A DNA stretch of 64,000 nucleotides from Serratia fonticola (GTDB lineage: Bacteria > Pseudomonadota > Gammaproteobacteria > Enterobacterales > Enterobacteriaceae), in NCBI RefSeq assembly GCF_006715025.1, contig NZ_VFMK01000001.1, positions 2,170,001 through 2,234,000 of the forward strand, written 5' to 3'. Of the stretch, positions 8,907 through 18,122 are shown piece after piece. The first letter of the stretch is position 1; each line of letters starts with the position of its first letter. The translations under genes and the position numbers were made by a program. The notes below the pieces were generated by a model. The model had not been told where the DNA came from. It saw nothing but the letters and a program-made list of their open reading frames with translations, and searched no databases.

Positions 8907-9581
8907 ATGCGTCTCTTGTTAGTGGAAGATCACCCCGAGTTATCTCATTGGCTGCAAAAAGCCCTTACCGGGCTCGGTTTTGCCGTGGATATGGCGATAG
9001 ATGGTTTGGCGGCAGACCATCTGTTATTGAACGAAAAATATGCGCTGGTGGTACTGGATGTAGCGCTACCTCGCTTGAACGGCCTGGAACTGTTGGCGCG
9101 GTTACGCAAACGAGGGCAGACTCTGCCGGTGTTGCTGTTGACGGCTCGAACCGACGTAGCAGACCGGGTCAAAGGGCTGAATCTTGGGGCGGATGACTAC
9201 CTCACCAAACCCTTTGAACTCGATGAACTGGAGGCCCGCATCAGGGCTCTGTTGCGTCGCAGCGTCGGCGTGACGCAGCAGGCGCTGGAATACGGTGCGC
9301 TGACCTACCATGATGAGGGGTATTTCCAGTTGGAAGGAAAGCCGCTGCCGCTGACACCGCGCGAACAGGCCGTACTGACCGCGTTGATCCACCGCCGAGG
9401 TCGCCCGGTGGCGAAACAGCAGCTGTTTGAGCAGGTTTTTACGCTTTCTGATGAGGCTAACCCGGAAAGTATTGAGCTTTATGTCCATCGCCTGCGCAAG
9501 AAACTGCAGGGCAGCAATGTGGCTATCATCACGCTGCGGGGGCTGGGCTACAGCCTGGAATTGTGCAATGAAGTGGTTTAA
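8907..9581 (+). CDS. tctD: TctD, OmpR-family response regulator
   Basis: The protein has 224 residues. An N-terminal receiver domain carries the phospho-acceptor Asp51 and conserved Lys101 in Leu-Thr-Lys-Pro-Phe. A C-terminal OmpR/PhoB winged-helix DNA-binding domain (about residues 130-220) follows. It is the cytoplasmic regulator of tctCBA, located divergently from that operon. Its last 14 bases overlap tctE, so regulator and kinase are coupled. Confidence 0.9.
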   Translation: MRLLLVEDHPELSHWLQKALTGLGFAVDMAIDGLAADHLLLNEKYALVVLDVALPRLNGLELLARLRKRGQTLPVLLLTARTDVADRVKGLNLGADDYLTKPFELDELEARIRALLRRSVGVTQQALEYGALTYHDEGYFQLEGKPLPLTPREQAVLTALIHRRGRPVAKQQLFEQVFTLSDEANPESIELYVHRLRKKLQGSNVAIITLRGLGYSLELCNEVV

Positions 9582-10980
9582 AGCCCCACGGTCATTGTTC
9601 TATCAGTTATTGCTGTTCTTTGGGTTACCGCTGTTGGTGCTGGGAGGGATCTCGATCTATACCCACTATTTCAGCGCCATGAGCGCGGCTACCCTGGCGT
9701 ACGATCGTACCCTGCTGGCGTCGGCCCGTACGGTGGCAGAACGGCTGGTGGTGCGCAATCAGCGGCTTGAAGTGGATGTGCCCTATGTGGTGCTGGACAG
9801 CTTTGAACGTAATATGAACGATCGGCTTTACTACCAGGTGATCTCGCCTGGGGGTGAGAGTATCTCGGGTTATAACGACTTGCCCAACATGCCAACCTAC
9901 ATTCCGCGCTCTAACCTCTACCCGGCGTTGGTGCATTTTTATGATGCACATTATCGGGGACAACCGATCCGCGTGGCCGCGTTGTTCCAGCCGGTCAACG
10001 AGGCTGGCGTGACGGGGATGGCAACCATTCTGGTGGCAGAGACGCTCGAAGCACGGCGTTATCTGGCACGGCAGATGCTGCTGGCGGCGTTGCTCAGCCA
10101 AGGTACCGTGGTGGTGTTGACGCTGATATTGGCCTACATCTTATTGAAGAAGCTCCTCAAACCGCTGCGTAAACTGTCCAGCCTGATGCTGCGACGCGAT
10201 CCAGGGGAATTGACGCCGTTGCCAATGGTGTTGCCCTGGTCTGAAATGCAGCCGTTGCTGCTGGCATTCAACCGTTATATTGAGCGGCTGAGGTTGATGG
10301 TGGCACGTCAGGAAAGGTTTAGCGCGGATGCCTCTCATCAGTTACGAACGCCGTTGACGGTACTGAAAACTCAGGTGGGCGTGGCGCTGGCCAGCGATCG
10401 GCCCGAACAATGGCGTGAAAGCCTGAAAGGAATGAGCACCACGCTGGACAGCACCGTCGCGTTAACCGATCGTCTGTTGTACCTCTCGCGCCTGAAGGCG
10501 CATGAACATCATGCCGAGCGTAAACTGCAGCCGGTTAACCTGGCACAAGTGCTGCGGGATGCCTGCTTCTCTCGTTTGCCTCAGGCGCGCAGCAAGCAGA
10601 TCGACCTGGGTTATGAAGGCGTGAGCATCTGTTGGGTGGCGGGTGAGGCATTACTGTTGGCCGAGTTGTGTGCCAATCTGCTGGACAATGCGTTGAAATA
10701 CACGCCCTACAACGGCATTGTGACCGCGCGTTTGGTCGTGACGGCGAATCAAGGGGTATTGGAAGTTGAAGACAGCGGGCCGGGTATTGCTCAGGAACAG
10801 ACAGTGGCCGCTTTGCAGCCGTTCCACCGTTTGGATAACGTCGGTGAACAGCCAGGGGCTGGATTGGGATTGGCGCTGGTGAAAGATATTACCGCTTATC
10901 ACGCAACCCGCCCGGAGTTGCTCAGTTCCAGCGCCTTGGGAGGATTGTTGGTACGAGTGCGTTTCAACCTGCCATCCTGA
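9568..10980 (+). CDS. tctE: TctE, sensor histidine kinase
   Basis: Starting at the ATG inside the end of tctD gives a 470-residue protein. It has an N-terminal membrane helix (about 11-30), a periplasmic sensor region and a second helix (about 170-192). The phospho-acceptor His257 lies in Ala-Ser-His-Gln-Leu-Arg-Thr-Pro-Leu. The HATPase region has an N box (Asn-Leu-Leu-Asp-Asn-Ala-Leu-Lys) and G boxes (Gly-Pro-Gly-Ile and Gly-Ala-Gly-Leu-Gly-Leu). It is expected to sense extracellular tricarboxylates and phosphorylate TctD. The longer frame from 9427 only reads tctD out of frame and is not used. Confidence 0.9.
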   Translation: MKWFKAPRSLFYQLLLFFGLPLLVLGGISIYTHYFSAMSAATLAYDRTLLASARTVAERLVVRNQRLEVDVPYVVLDSFERNMNDRLYYQVISPGGESISGYNDLPNMPTYIPRSNLYPALVHFYDAHYRGQPIRVAALFQPVNEAGVTGMATILVAETLEARRYLARQMLLAALLSQGTVVVLTLILAYILLKKLLKPLRKLSSLMLRRDPGELTPLPMVLPWSEMQPLLLAFNRYIERLRLMVARQERFSADASHQLRTPLTVLKTQVGVALASDRPEQWRESLKGMSTTLDSTVALTDRLLYLSRLKAHEHHAERKLQPVNLAQVLRDACFSRLPQARSKQIDLGYEGVSICWVAGEALLLAELCANLLDNALKYTPYNGIVTARLVVTANQGVLEVEDSGPGIAQEQTVAALQPFHRLDNVGEQPGAGLGLALVKDITAYHATRPELLSSSALGGLLVRVRFNLPS

Positions 10981-11009
10981 CACGATGAGCGGAAACGCTT
11001 ACCGTGTCA
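10978..11009. terminator. Palindromic hairpin after tctE
   Basis: A two-part inverted repeat (TGACACG/CGTGTCA outside, AGCG-gaaa-CGCT inside) begins at the tctE stop codon and lies between convergent tctE and the EamA gene. No T-tract follows, so it may be a weak bidirectional terminator or an mRNA end-stabiliser. Confidence 0.5.
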
Positions 11010-11023
11010 TCGGGTCAGTGCTC

Positions 11024-11935
11024 CTAATCTTTGCAGGCTGTGGGGACGGGCTCAAGCGGCTTTTTTCGCCCCAATGGGGTACGCAGGCGTTGTGACAGAA
11101 TAACCCCCAACAGCGTGATACCGCCGCCAATCAGATGATAGCTCTGCAGGTGTTCATGCAGGAACAACACGGCGATAATGGCGGTAAATACCGGCGCCAG
11201 GTTCATAAAGATGGAGGCGGTGTTGGCCCCCAGGCGCATCACACCCTGGATCCACAGGAATGGCGCGAGAATCGATGCGGGAATACCTGCAAACAACACC
11301 AGCGGGATGTTTTGGCTGTTGAGCTGAACATCCTGCGCCATCAGGAAATTAGGCAGCAGTAAGGCCACGCCAAACAGCACCTGTACATACAGCGATTGCC
11401 AGTTAGGCAGGGTAATCGCCCAGCGCTTGGTCAGCACACCGTACAGAGCATAGGATGCCGAAGCGCCAAACATCATCAACTCACCTTTGCCGATGCCGTG
11501 CTGCAATAACAGCCCCGGCTGACCGGCGCTCACCAGCCATACCAGCCCGCCCAGAGACAGAATACTGCCCAGTGCGATACCCACGGTAGGGGCAACGCGC
11601 AACACAAAGATGCTGATCAAAACGGTTAAAAGTGGGATCAACGAGTTAAGGATCCCCATAAACAGTGCGCTGACGCTGTGAGCGGCGTAATAGGCCAGAC
11701 TCTGGTAAAGCACCATGCCCAGCAGGCCGAGGATCATCAGTTTCCACCAGTTGGCGCGAACGGTTGGCCAGTTGCGGATCACGCCCGGCAGTGCGAACGG
11801 GGTCAGAACGATTAACGCCAGCAGCCAACGGTAGAACGAGATAGCCGCTGGATCGATGGCGCTGGCCGAAACTTTACTGACTACGGCGTTAATCGACCAA
11901 ATCAATACTGCCAGCAGCGGGAAAAATACGGTCAT
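11024..11935 (-). CDS. EamA/DMT-family inner-membrane transporter
   Basis: The ATG at 11935 gives a 303-residue protein with ten hydrophobic helices in two EamA repeats and an N-terminus (Thr-Val-Phe-Phe-Pro-Leu-Leu-Ala-Val) typical of the family. The upstream ATG at 11959 lies in a short ERIC-like repeat and is disfavoured. The gene diverges from an AraC-family regulator, which probably controls it. The substrate is unknown; amino acids or toxic metabolites are likely for this family. Confidence 0.82.
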   Translation of the reverse strand: MTVFFPLLAVLIWSINAVVSKVSASAIDPAAISFYRWLLALIVLTPFALPGVIRNWPTVRANWWKLMILGLLGMVLYQSLAYYAAHSVSALFMGILNSLIPLLTVLISIFVLRVAPTVGIALGSILSLGGLVWLVSAGQPGLLLQHGIGKGELMMFGASASYALYGVLTKRWAITLPNWQSLYVQVLFGVALLLPNFLMAQDVQLNSQNIPLVLFAGIPASILAPFLWIQGVMRLGANTASIFMNLAPVFTAIIAVLFLHEHLQSYHLIGGGITLLGVILSQRLRTPLGRKKPLEPVPTACKD

Positions 11936-11958
11936 GATAATTATTCTCAAAAAAACCA

Positions 11959-12020
11959 TACCCTATGGATTTCAAGTTGCAGCTGGGTGCCTAGCTGCGG
12001 CTTGAAAGACGACGGGTATA
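11959..12020. repeat. Short ERIC-like palindrome
   Basis: A 62 bp element runs from ATACCC to GGGTAT, with arms ATTTCAAGTTGCAGC and GCTGCGGCTTGAAAG. These are the outer arms of the ERIC repeat without its core. It sits in the divergent promoter region of the EamA and AraC genes, close to the EamA start. Confidence 0.65.
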
Positions 12021-12106
12021 TAACGTGTTGGCTAGTTTACTGGTGTCTGGTTTGTTATATATAGTGATAATCAGACAGCTTCTCACGAAATCAAGACAAC
12101 TTTACG

Positions 12107-12880
12107 ATGGCTGAAACCCGCAATTATCCTACTGCCGATGTAGAAGCACCGCGCACGCTGTTCTTTCGCTGTGAAGAGACCAACGCAGATACCGAATACC
12201 TGCCGCACAGTCATGACTGGGGGCAGCTGATTTGCGTTAAAACGGGGGTGATTGCCCTGAATATTGCCGGACAGCGCTTTCTGGCACCGCCGGAGTTTGC
12301 TGTCTGGTTGCCCACCGGTATGGAGCATTCCAGCCATAACCGCAAGCCAGCGCTGTTTCGCACGATCAATATCGCTAAATCGTTGTGCAAGGGGTTACCT
12401 GAGCAGGCATGTTTGATCAATGTATCCCCGGTGTTTAATGCCATCGTTGAAGATTGCCTGGCGCGCAAGATGCTGGAGCCGCATACCGAAGAGGATCTGC
12501 GTCTGTGCCGGGTATTGATTGATCAATTGCGCATTTCACCGATCCAACAGACCTATCTGCCGACCTCACAGGATAAATTCCTGGGGCCGGTGTTGCAGGC
12601 ACTGGAACGTTGTCCTTCAGATAATACCTCACTGGCGGTCTGGGCCAGACGGGTATATACCACCGAAAGAACGCTATCGCGCCGCTGTCAGCAAGAACTG
12701 GGCATGTCTTTCAGCGAATGGCGACAGCGCCTGCGTTTTCTGCATGCGCTTTCGCTGCTGGAACAAGGCAAGACCGTACAGGATGTGGCGCTTGATGTCG
12801 GTTACAGTTCCGCCTCGGCGTTTATTGTGATGTTCCAGCAGATAGCCGGGACTACGCCAGAACGCTTTCGCCGGGCGTAA
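12107..12880 (+). CDS. AraC-family transcriptional regulator
   Basis: The protein has 257 residues. An N-terminal cupin-like sensing domain (about 25-110, with His-Ser-His-Asp-Trp-Gly) is followed by a C-terminal pair of AraC helix-turn-helix motifs (about 160-255, ending Thr-Thr-Pro-Glu-Arg-Phe-Arg-Arg). The layout resembles NimR-type regulators that control a divergent exporter; the divergent EamA gene fits that pattern. The ribosome site is weak. The effector is unknown. Confidence 0.85.
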   Translation: MAETRNYPTADVEAPRTLFFRCEETNADTEYLPHSHDWGQLICVKTGVIALNIAGQRFLAPPEFAVWLPTGMEHSSHNRKPALFRTINIAKSLCKGLPEQACLINVSPVFNAIVEDCLARKMLEPHTEEDLRLCRVLIDQLRISPIQQTYLPTSQDKFLGPVLQALERCPSDNTSLAVWARRVYTTERTLSRRCQQELGMSFSEWRQRLRFLHALSLLEQGKTVQDVALDVGYSSASAFIVMFQQIAGTTPERFRRA

Positions 12881-12898
12881 CCCGTTACCCAGTTCGCA

Positions 12899-13486
12899 TC
12901 ACAGGGTCCAGAACACCTCAAACTCAACGCTGACATCCCCAGTCCAGACGCCTTCTGGCAGGGTGCTGAAGTCGGTCACGGCGTGAGTGCCATCTGCCGT
13001 CGCACGAACGATGCTGAAATCGAACTGGTCCTGCGCGCTGGTGCGGTCAGACGACTTATCTGCGTTGGTCAGCGATTGCAGGCCCGCGCCCATAATATTG
13101 GCAGAGGTATCAACCATCACGGTGCCAGCGTTTTTTTCTACCGTTGCGCCGCGGTAGTTAACCCCCACTTCCAGGGTAGAACCGGCGGGATCTTGCTGTG
13201 TCAGGGTATTGGAGACCAGTTTGGATGTCAGTTTAAAATCGGTTGGAATTTCTCCGCCTTCGATAGTCACGTTGAACTGACCTTTCTGGCTGCTGAAGCC
13301 TTTGATACCTTCAGCGTATTGGAAATACAGGCTGCTGACGGGGGTAACCACCAATTTACTCGTCGTGTCTTTCACCGCCGTTGCGGACCAGGTGGCCAAG
13401 GTCTTTGTGGTGACATCTTCTGCCTGAACACTACCCACTACTGCAAATATTGAAATGATCGCAAGAGCCAGTGTTACTTTTTTCAT
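12899..13486 (-). CDS. Orphan EcpA/MatB-like major pilin
   Basis: The ATG at 13486, preceded by AAGGGC, gives a 195-residue secreted protein. It has a clean signal peptide (ending Gly-Ser-Val-Gln-Ala) and a mature part strongly resembling E. coli common pilus subunit EcpA, including Thr-Trp-Ser-Ala-Thr-Ala, Phe-Gln-Tyr-Ala-Glu-Gly-Ile-Lys-Gly-Phe and the Leu-Pro-Glu-Gly-(Val/Ile)-Trp end region. EcpA is the surface pilus subunit assembled by EcpB-E. No ecpR, ecpB, ecpC, ecpD or ecpE is near, so assembly must use genes elsewhere or the gene is a stray. The frame continuing to 13768 lacks support. Confidence 0.8.
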   Translation of the reverse strand: MKKVTLALAIISIFAVVGSVQAEDVTTKTLATWSATAVKDTTSKLVVTPVSSLYFQYAEGIKGFSSQKGQFNVTIEGGEIPTDFKLTSKLVSNTLTQQDPAGSTLEVGVNYRGATVEKNAGTVMVDTSANIMGAGLQSLTNADKSSDRTSAQDQFDFSIVRATADGTHAVTDFSTLPEGVWTGDVSVEFEVFWTL

Positions 13487-13807
13487 GGTAAACGCCCTTA
13501 ATTGACGATTTATTCTTGCCTGTGAAATACGGCACGTTTTGTCATTTCTACTGATTGGGGTAAAACCGGTTGTCAATTGTGTTATCGGAAAGATGGCGGA
13601 AAAAATTAGCGAGAAATAATTATTAATAACTATAGATCTGTCTGCCCGCCCCGCAGGAAAAATTCCCAGGATGCGGGGACAGATCTGGGGGGTGCAGAAT
13701 ACGGGGACCATGCCAGAAAATCTGTGCCAGGCATAACAAGCTTGGGTTTTTCTTCCATTCGGTGGCACACTATTTTGTAGCTTGAGTCTCTATCCTTGGA
13801 GAGTAAC

Positions 13808-14929
13808 GTGAAGATCCTGGTTGATGAAAATATGCCCTATGCGGTGGAATTGTTTAGCCGCTTGGGGGAAGTGCTTGCCGTGCCCGGCCGCCCAATTCCG
13901 CGCGATACGCTGATCGATGCTGATGCGTTGATGGTGCGTTCCGTGACGAAAGTGAATCAAGCGTTGTTAGCCGAAACGAGGATCGACTTCGTCGGCACCG
14001 CGACAGCAGGGACCGATCACGTGGACGAGGCGTGGCTGCAACAGGCAGGGATTGGCTTCTCTGCTGCGCCTGGCTGCAATGCTATTGCGGTAGTGGAATA
14101 TGTATTTTCCGCCTTGTTGCTGCTGGCGGAGCGCGATGGCTTCCATCTGCGTGATAAAACCGTGGGTATCGTTGGGGTTGGCAATGTGGGTTCCCGACTT
14201 GATGCGCGCCTGAAAGCGCTGGGGGTGCGTACGCTGTTGTGCGATCCTCCACGAGCCGATCGCGGGGATGCCGGGGAGTTCTGGCCTCTGGAAAAACTGG
14301 TAGCGGAAGCGGATGTGCTGACCTTCCATACGCCGTTAAACAAGAGTGGGCCGTATAAGTCGCTGCATCTGGCCAACGCCGATTTGCTGGATGCCTTGCC
14401 GGACGATCGCATCCTGATCAACGCCTGCCGCGGTGCCGTTGTGCATAACGCCGCGCTGCTCAAGGTGTTGGAGCAAGGGAAACGCTTGAGCACGGTGCTG
14501 GACGTGTGGGAGCCAGAGCCGGATCTCTGCGTGCCCTTGTTGGATCGGGTGGATATCGGCACTGCCCATATCGCCGGTTATACGCTGGAAGGTAAAGCGC
14601 GCGGCACAACGCAGGTGTTTGAAGCCTTTGCCCAGCACCTTGGGCAGCCGCAGCATATTGAACTGTCCACGCTGCTGCCGGTGTCGGAATTCAGTGACAT
14701 CCGCCTCAATGGACCGTTGGATGAAGGCCGATTAAAACGGTTGGCTCACTTGGTGTATGATGTGCGCCGCGATGATGCACCTTTGCGCCAGGTTGCCGGG
14801 CTACCGGGAGAGTTTGATCGCCTGCGTAAGCATTATCAGGAACGCCGGGAATGGTCTTCCCTGCGGGTTCAGTGCGATGACAGCGCCAGCGCGGAGCTGT
14901 TACACAAACTGGGCTTCGGCGTGCTGTAG
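13808..14929 (+). CDS. pdxB: PdxB, erythronate-4-phosphate dehydrogenase
   Basis: This 373-residue D-2-hydroxyacid dehydrogenase family enzyme oxidises 4-phosphoerythronate in pyridoxal phosphate synthesis. The Rossmann motif Gly-Val-Gly-Asn-Val-Gly lies near residue 125, and the catalytic Arg208, Glu237 and His254 fall at the E. coli positions. The GTG start at 13808 is chosen because GGAG lies 7 bases upstream and the product then begins like E. coli PdxB. It heads the pdxB-usg-truA-dedA gene order known in enterobacteria. Confidence 0.96.
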   Translation: MKILVDENMPYAVELFSRLGEVLAVPGRPIPRDTLIDADALMVRSVTKVNQALLAETRIDFVGTATAGTDHVDEAWLQQAGIGFSAAPGCNAIAVVEYVFSALLLLAERDGFHLRDKTVGIVGVGNVGSRLDARLKALGVRTLLCDPPRADRGDAGEFWPLEKLVAEADVLTFHTPLNKSGPYKSLHLANADLLDALPDDRILINACRGAVVHNAALLKVLEQGKRLSTVLDVWEPEPDLCVPLLDRVDIGTAHIAGYTLEGKARGTTQVFEAFAQHLGQPQHIELSTLLPVSEFSDIRLNGPLDEGRLKRLAHLVYDVRRDDAPLRQVAGLPGEFDRLRKHYQERREWSSLRVQCDDSASAELLHKLGFGVL

Positions 14930-15059
14930 TGGGCAACATAAGGTTGCTTTAAGGTACCTGGTTTAACATCTTTACTATCCGGGCGTTATGTAGCCGAGTT
15001 TGACATCCTCGGGTTATGACGCCCGTCTGCATTTGAATGAAATACTCTGGAGAAACCCA

Positions 15060-16070
15060 ATGTCTGACGGCTGGAATATCGCTCTGCTCGGTGCCACTGG
15101 CGCCGTAGGTGAAGCGTTACTGGATTTGTTACAGGAACGCCAGTTCCCGGTGGGTGAGCTCTTTCCCTTGGCCAGTGAACGCAGCGCCGGTGCGACAGTA
15201 CGTTTCAACGGCAAGTCCCTGTTGGTACAGAATGCCGAAGAATTTGATTGGTCTCAGGCGCAACTGGCCTTTTTTGTCGCCGGAACGGAGGCCGCGGCCC
15301 GCTATGCGGATGAGGCGGGCAACATGGGTTGCCTGGTCATTGATACCAGCGGCCATTTTGCCCTGGAGCCGGATGTGCCGTTAGTGGTGCCAGGGGTTAA
15401 CCCACAGGTGCTGGCGGATTACCGCAACCGCAATATTGTCGCGGTGGCCGACAGCATGGTGAGCCAGTTGCTGACGGCGATTAAGCCATTGACGGAGCAG
15501 GCCGGCCTTTCCCGTTTACATGTCACGACATTGATGTCGGTTTCGGCACGCGGCAAAGTGGCGGTGGACGATCTTGCCGGTCAGAGCGCGCGTTTGCTGA
15601 ACGGTATTCCCGCTGAACCTGGCGTATTTGCCAAGCAATTGGCGTTTAACCTGCTGCCATTGATGACCGATGAGCAGGGGAGCGTGCGTGAAGAACGCCT
15701 GATCGTGGATCAGGTACGCAAGGTATTGCAGGACGAAGGGCTGCCAATCTCGGTAAGCTGCGTTCAGTCGCCGGTATTCTACGGCCATGCACAAGTGGTG
15801 CACCTGGAGGCGTTGCGCCCTATCGCCGCTGAAGAAGCCCGCAGTGAGCTGGAGCAGGCCGAAGATATTCAACTGAGCGAAGAGGACGATTACCCGACGC
15901 AGGTCACGGAAGCTTCTGGCAGCGATATGCTGAGCATCGGTTGTCTGCGTAATGACTATGGTATTCCCGAAATGCTGCAGTTCTGGTCGGTGGCCGATAA
16001 CGTGCGCTTTGGTGGCGCATTGATGGCGATCGAGACCGCTGAACGCCTGTTGCAGGAGCAGATGTACTGA
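15060..16070 (+). CDS. usg: Usg, aspartate-semialdehyde dehydrogenase-like protein
   Basis: The protein has 336 residues and is related to aspartate semialdehyde dehydrogenase. It has an N-terminal NADP-binding Gly-Ala-Thr-Gly-Ala-Val-Gly motif. At the place of the catalytic cysteine it reads Val-Ala-Asp-Ser-Met-Val, so the nucleophile seems lost, as is usual in Usg. It is therefore probably not an active dehydrogenase; its role is unknown. TGGAGAAA lies before the ATG. The stop and the truA start share one base (TGATG), so the two are translationally coupled. Confidence 0.92.
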   Translation: MSDGWNIALLGATGAVGEALLDLLQERQFPVGELFPLASERSAGATVRFNGKSLLVQNAEEFDWSQAQLAFFVAGTEAAARYADEAGNMGCLVIDTSGHFALEPDVPLVVPGVNPQVLADYRNRNIVAVADSMVSQLLTAIKPLTEQAGLSRLHVTTLMSVSARGKVAVDDLAGQSARLLNGIPAEPGVFAKQLAFNLLPLMTDEQGSVREERLIVDQVRKVLQDEGLPISVSCVQSPVFYGHAQVVHLEALRPIAAEEARSELEQAEDIQLSEEDDYPTQVTEASGSDMLSIGCLRNDYGIPEMLQFWSVADNVRFGGALMAIETAERLLQEQMY

Positions 16071-16888
16071 TGTCTGCGGAGTCACCAACTCAGCCAATGC
16101 TGAAAATAGCGCTGGGGATTGAATATGACGGCAGCCGTTATTATGGTTGGCAGCGTCAGCAGGAAGTGGCCAGCGTGCAGGCTTGCCTGGAAAAGGCTTT
16201 GAGCAAGGTGGCAGATGCGCCAATTTGCGTATTCTGTGCCGGACGTACCGATGCTGGCGTGCATGCCACCGGGCAGGTTGTGCATTTTGAAACCACGGCA
16301 CGGCGCAAGGATGCTGCCTGGACAATGGGGGTAAACACTCATCTGCCGCCGGATATTGCGGTACGTTGGGTGAAAGAAGTGAGCAGCGATTTTCACGCTC
16401 GCTTCAGCGCTACCGCCCGCCGGTATCGTTATATCATCTATAACCACCGCTATCGCCCGGCGGTTTTGCAGCAGGGGGTGACCCATTTTTATCACCCGCT
16501 GGATGCCGACCGTATGCATCGTGCTGCGCAGGCCTTACTGGGTGAAAACGATTTTACCTCGTTCCGTGCCGTGCAGTGTCAGTCGCGTACGCCTTGGCGC
16601 AACGTAAAACACGTTAAGGTTTCACGCTTTGGCGAATATATCGTGGTAGATATAAAAGCCAACGCCTTTGTCCATCACATGGTGCGCAATATTGTTGGCA
16701 GTCTGATGGAGATTGGCTGTGGCAATCAGGATGAAAACTGGATGGCCGAGCTGCTGGCGCTAAAGGATCGCAACCTGGCGGCCGCGACGGCACGGGCTGA
16801 GGGGCTATATCTGGTTGCCGTTGATTATCCCGAGCCGTTTGCATTACCCCGGCCTCCGATGGGGCCGCTGTTTTTAGCTGACGATTAA
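16070..16888 (+). CDS. truA: TruA, tRNA pseudouridine(38-40) synthase
   Basis: The protein has 272 residues. The catalytic aspartate is Asp61 in Gly-Arg-Thr-Asp-Ala-Gly-Val-His, and the later family motif Phe-Val-His-His-Met-Val-Arg-Asn is present. The enzyme makes pseudouridine at positions 38-40 of tRNA anticodon arms in the cytoplasm. It starts one base inside the usg stop. The gene order usg-truA-dedA is conserved. Confidence 0.97.
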   Translation: MSAESPTQPMLKIALGIEYDGSRYYGWQRQQEVASVQACLEKALSKVADAPICVFCAGRTDAGVHATGQVVHFETTARRKDAAWTMGVNTHLPPDIAVRWVKEVSSDFHARFSATARRYRYIIYNHRYRPAVLQQGVTHFYHPLDADRMHRAAQALLGENDFTSFRAVQCQSRTPWRNVKHVKVSRFGEYIVVDIKANAFVHHMVRNIVGSLMEIGCGNQDENWMAELLALKDRNLAAATARAEGLYLVAVDYPEPFALPRPPMGPLFLADD

Positions 16889-17025
16889 CTCGCCAGAAGG
16901 TTTAACCCGACGCCTCCTTTCCTTTGAGAAAGGGGGCGCAGGGGGCTTGGCCTGAGGAGGATTAATACGTTGTTCACTGGTGCAAGCGCCGGGTGGGAGA
17001 GACACCCGGTCAAATGAGAGAGTTT

Positions 17026-17688
17026 ATGGACATCATCAAGTTTCTGATTGATTTTATTCTGCATATTGATGTGCATCTGGCGGAGTTGGTCGCGCAATAT
17101 GGTATGTGGGTCTACGGTATTCTGTTCCTGATCCTGTTTTGTGAAACCGGTCTGGTGGTCACGCCGTTCCTGCCGGGGGATTCTCTGCTGTTTGTCGCCG
17201 GTGCGCTGGCTGCGCTGCCCTCCAACGATCTCAATGTGCATACCATGGTGGCCTTGATGGTGATCGCGGCAGTGATTGGTGATGCAGTCAACTATACTAT
17301 TGGCCGTTTGTTCGGCGAAAAGCTGTTCAGCAACCCGGACTCCAAAATTTTCCGTCGTAGCTATCTGGATAAAACGCACCAATTTTACGAGAGACATGGC
17401 GGTAAAACCATTATCCTGGCGCGATTTGTACCGATCGTGCGTACTTTTGCGCCGTTCGTTGCGGGGATGGGGCATATGTCCTATCGTCACTTTGCTGCCT
17501 ATAACGTGATTGGTGCGCTACTTTGGGTGCTGCTGTTCACTTATGCTGGCTATCTTTTTGGCGACTTGCCGATCGTGCAGGAAAACCTGAAACTGTTGAT
17601 TGTTGCGATCATCCTTGTTTCAATTCTGCCGGGCATTATTGAAATCTGGCGCCATAAGCGCGCGGCTGCTCGGCAGCAAAAACAGTAA
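17026..17688 (+). CDS. dedA: DedA family membrane protein
   Basis: The protein has 220 residues with several membrane helices. It carries the DedA hallmarks Glu-(Thr)-Gly-Leu-Val-Val-Thr-Pro-Phe-Leu-Pro-Gly-Asp near residues 38-50 and Ala-Arg-Phe-Val-Pro-Ile-Val-Arg-Thr-Phe near 135. It is almost identical in plan to E. coli DedA. The family is linked to undecaprenyl phosphate flipping and membrane homeostasis. The ATG at 17026 follows GAGAGAG and matches the E. coli start. A hairpin (CCGGGTG/CACCCGG, 16989-17009) lies just upstream. Confidence 0.95.
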   Translation: MDIIKFLIDFILHIDVHLAELVAQYGMWVYGILFLILFCETGLVVTPFLPGDSLLFVAGALAALPSNDLNVHTMVALMVIAAVIGDAVNYTIGRLFGEKLFSNPDSKIFRRSYLDKTHQFYERHGGKTIILARFVPIVRTFAPFVAGMGHMSYRHFAAYNVIGALLWVLLFTYAGYLFGDLPIVQENLKLLIVAIILVSILPGIIEIWRHKRAAARQQKQ

Positions 17689-17698
17689 AGACATCGCG

Positions 17699-17905
17699 AT
17701 ACCTAAAGTACTTGGTGTTGCAGCCAGGCGGCAAGGGCGTGAAGCTCCATGAGCTGACTTGAGTAAGTGATTGGAGTGACAAATCTGTCTGGAACAGATT
17801 TGAACGCTGAGTGCAACGGCCCCATAAGGGGGGAAGCCCATAGATGGGCTGAGTCATTGCATACAGCCAACAACGCTGCAATTTTAAGTAAGAAGGGAAT
17901 AACCT
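17699..17905. repeat. ERIC element carrying an internal insertion
   Basis: The outer parts match ERIC: ATACC near 17700, GTTGCAGCCAGGCGGCAAG at 17717-17735, the core GTAAGTGATTGGAGTGAC, and ACAGCCAACAACGCTGCA near the right end. A ~75 bp segment (about 17781-17852, with CGGCCCCATAAGGGG) interrupts the core. The same insertion occurs in the element at 57041-57228. It fills most of the dedA-accD gap; the accD promoter must lie in the remaining 17906-18122. Confidence 0.75.
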
Positions 17906-18122
17906 GTCGGTTCGACCAGTTTTTTGTCCACAGTATCGGGCCGATATGGTTTAATGAGCGACATTTATGGTCTGTTCCTGCGAACAACCCTGAAGCCAGT
18001 GCCCAGGTAGTGCGCTTGCTGCGCCTGGTTTGGGCATCTTTTCATGGGGGGTGTTTTCAGGGGGATTGTTAAAGCATGAACAGCGGACTGGCATTTGCCA
18101 GGTTCAAACAGAAAGGTCATCG

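Noticed and set aside
12899..13768. 289-codon form of the pilin gene
   Set aside because: The signal peptide and ribosome site place the start at 13486; the extra N-terminal part has no secretion or family features.
18030..18122. N-terminal extension of AccD
   Set aside because: Known AccD starts at the ATG at 18123 with a ribosome site; the extension has no conservation that can be seen.
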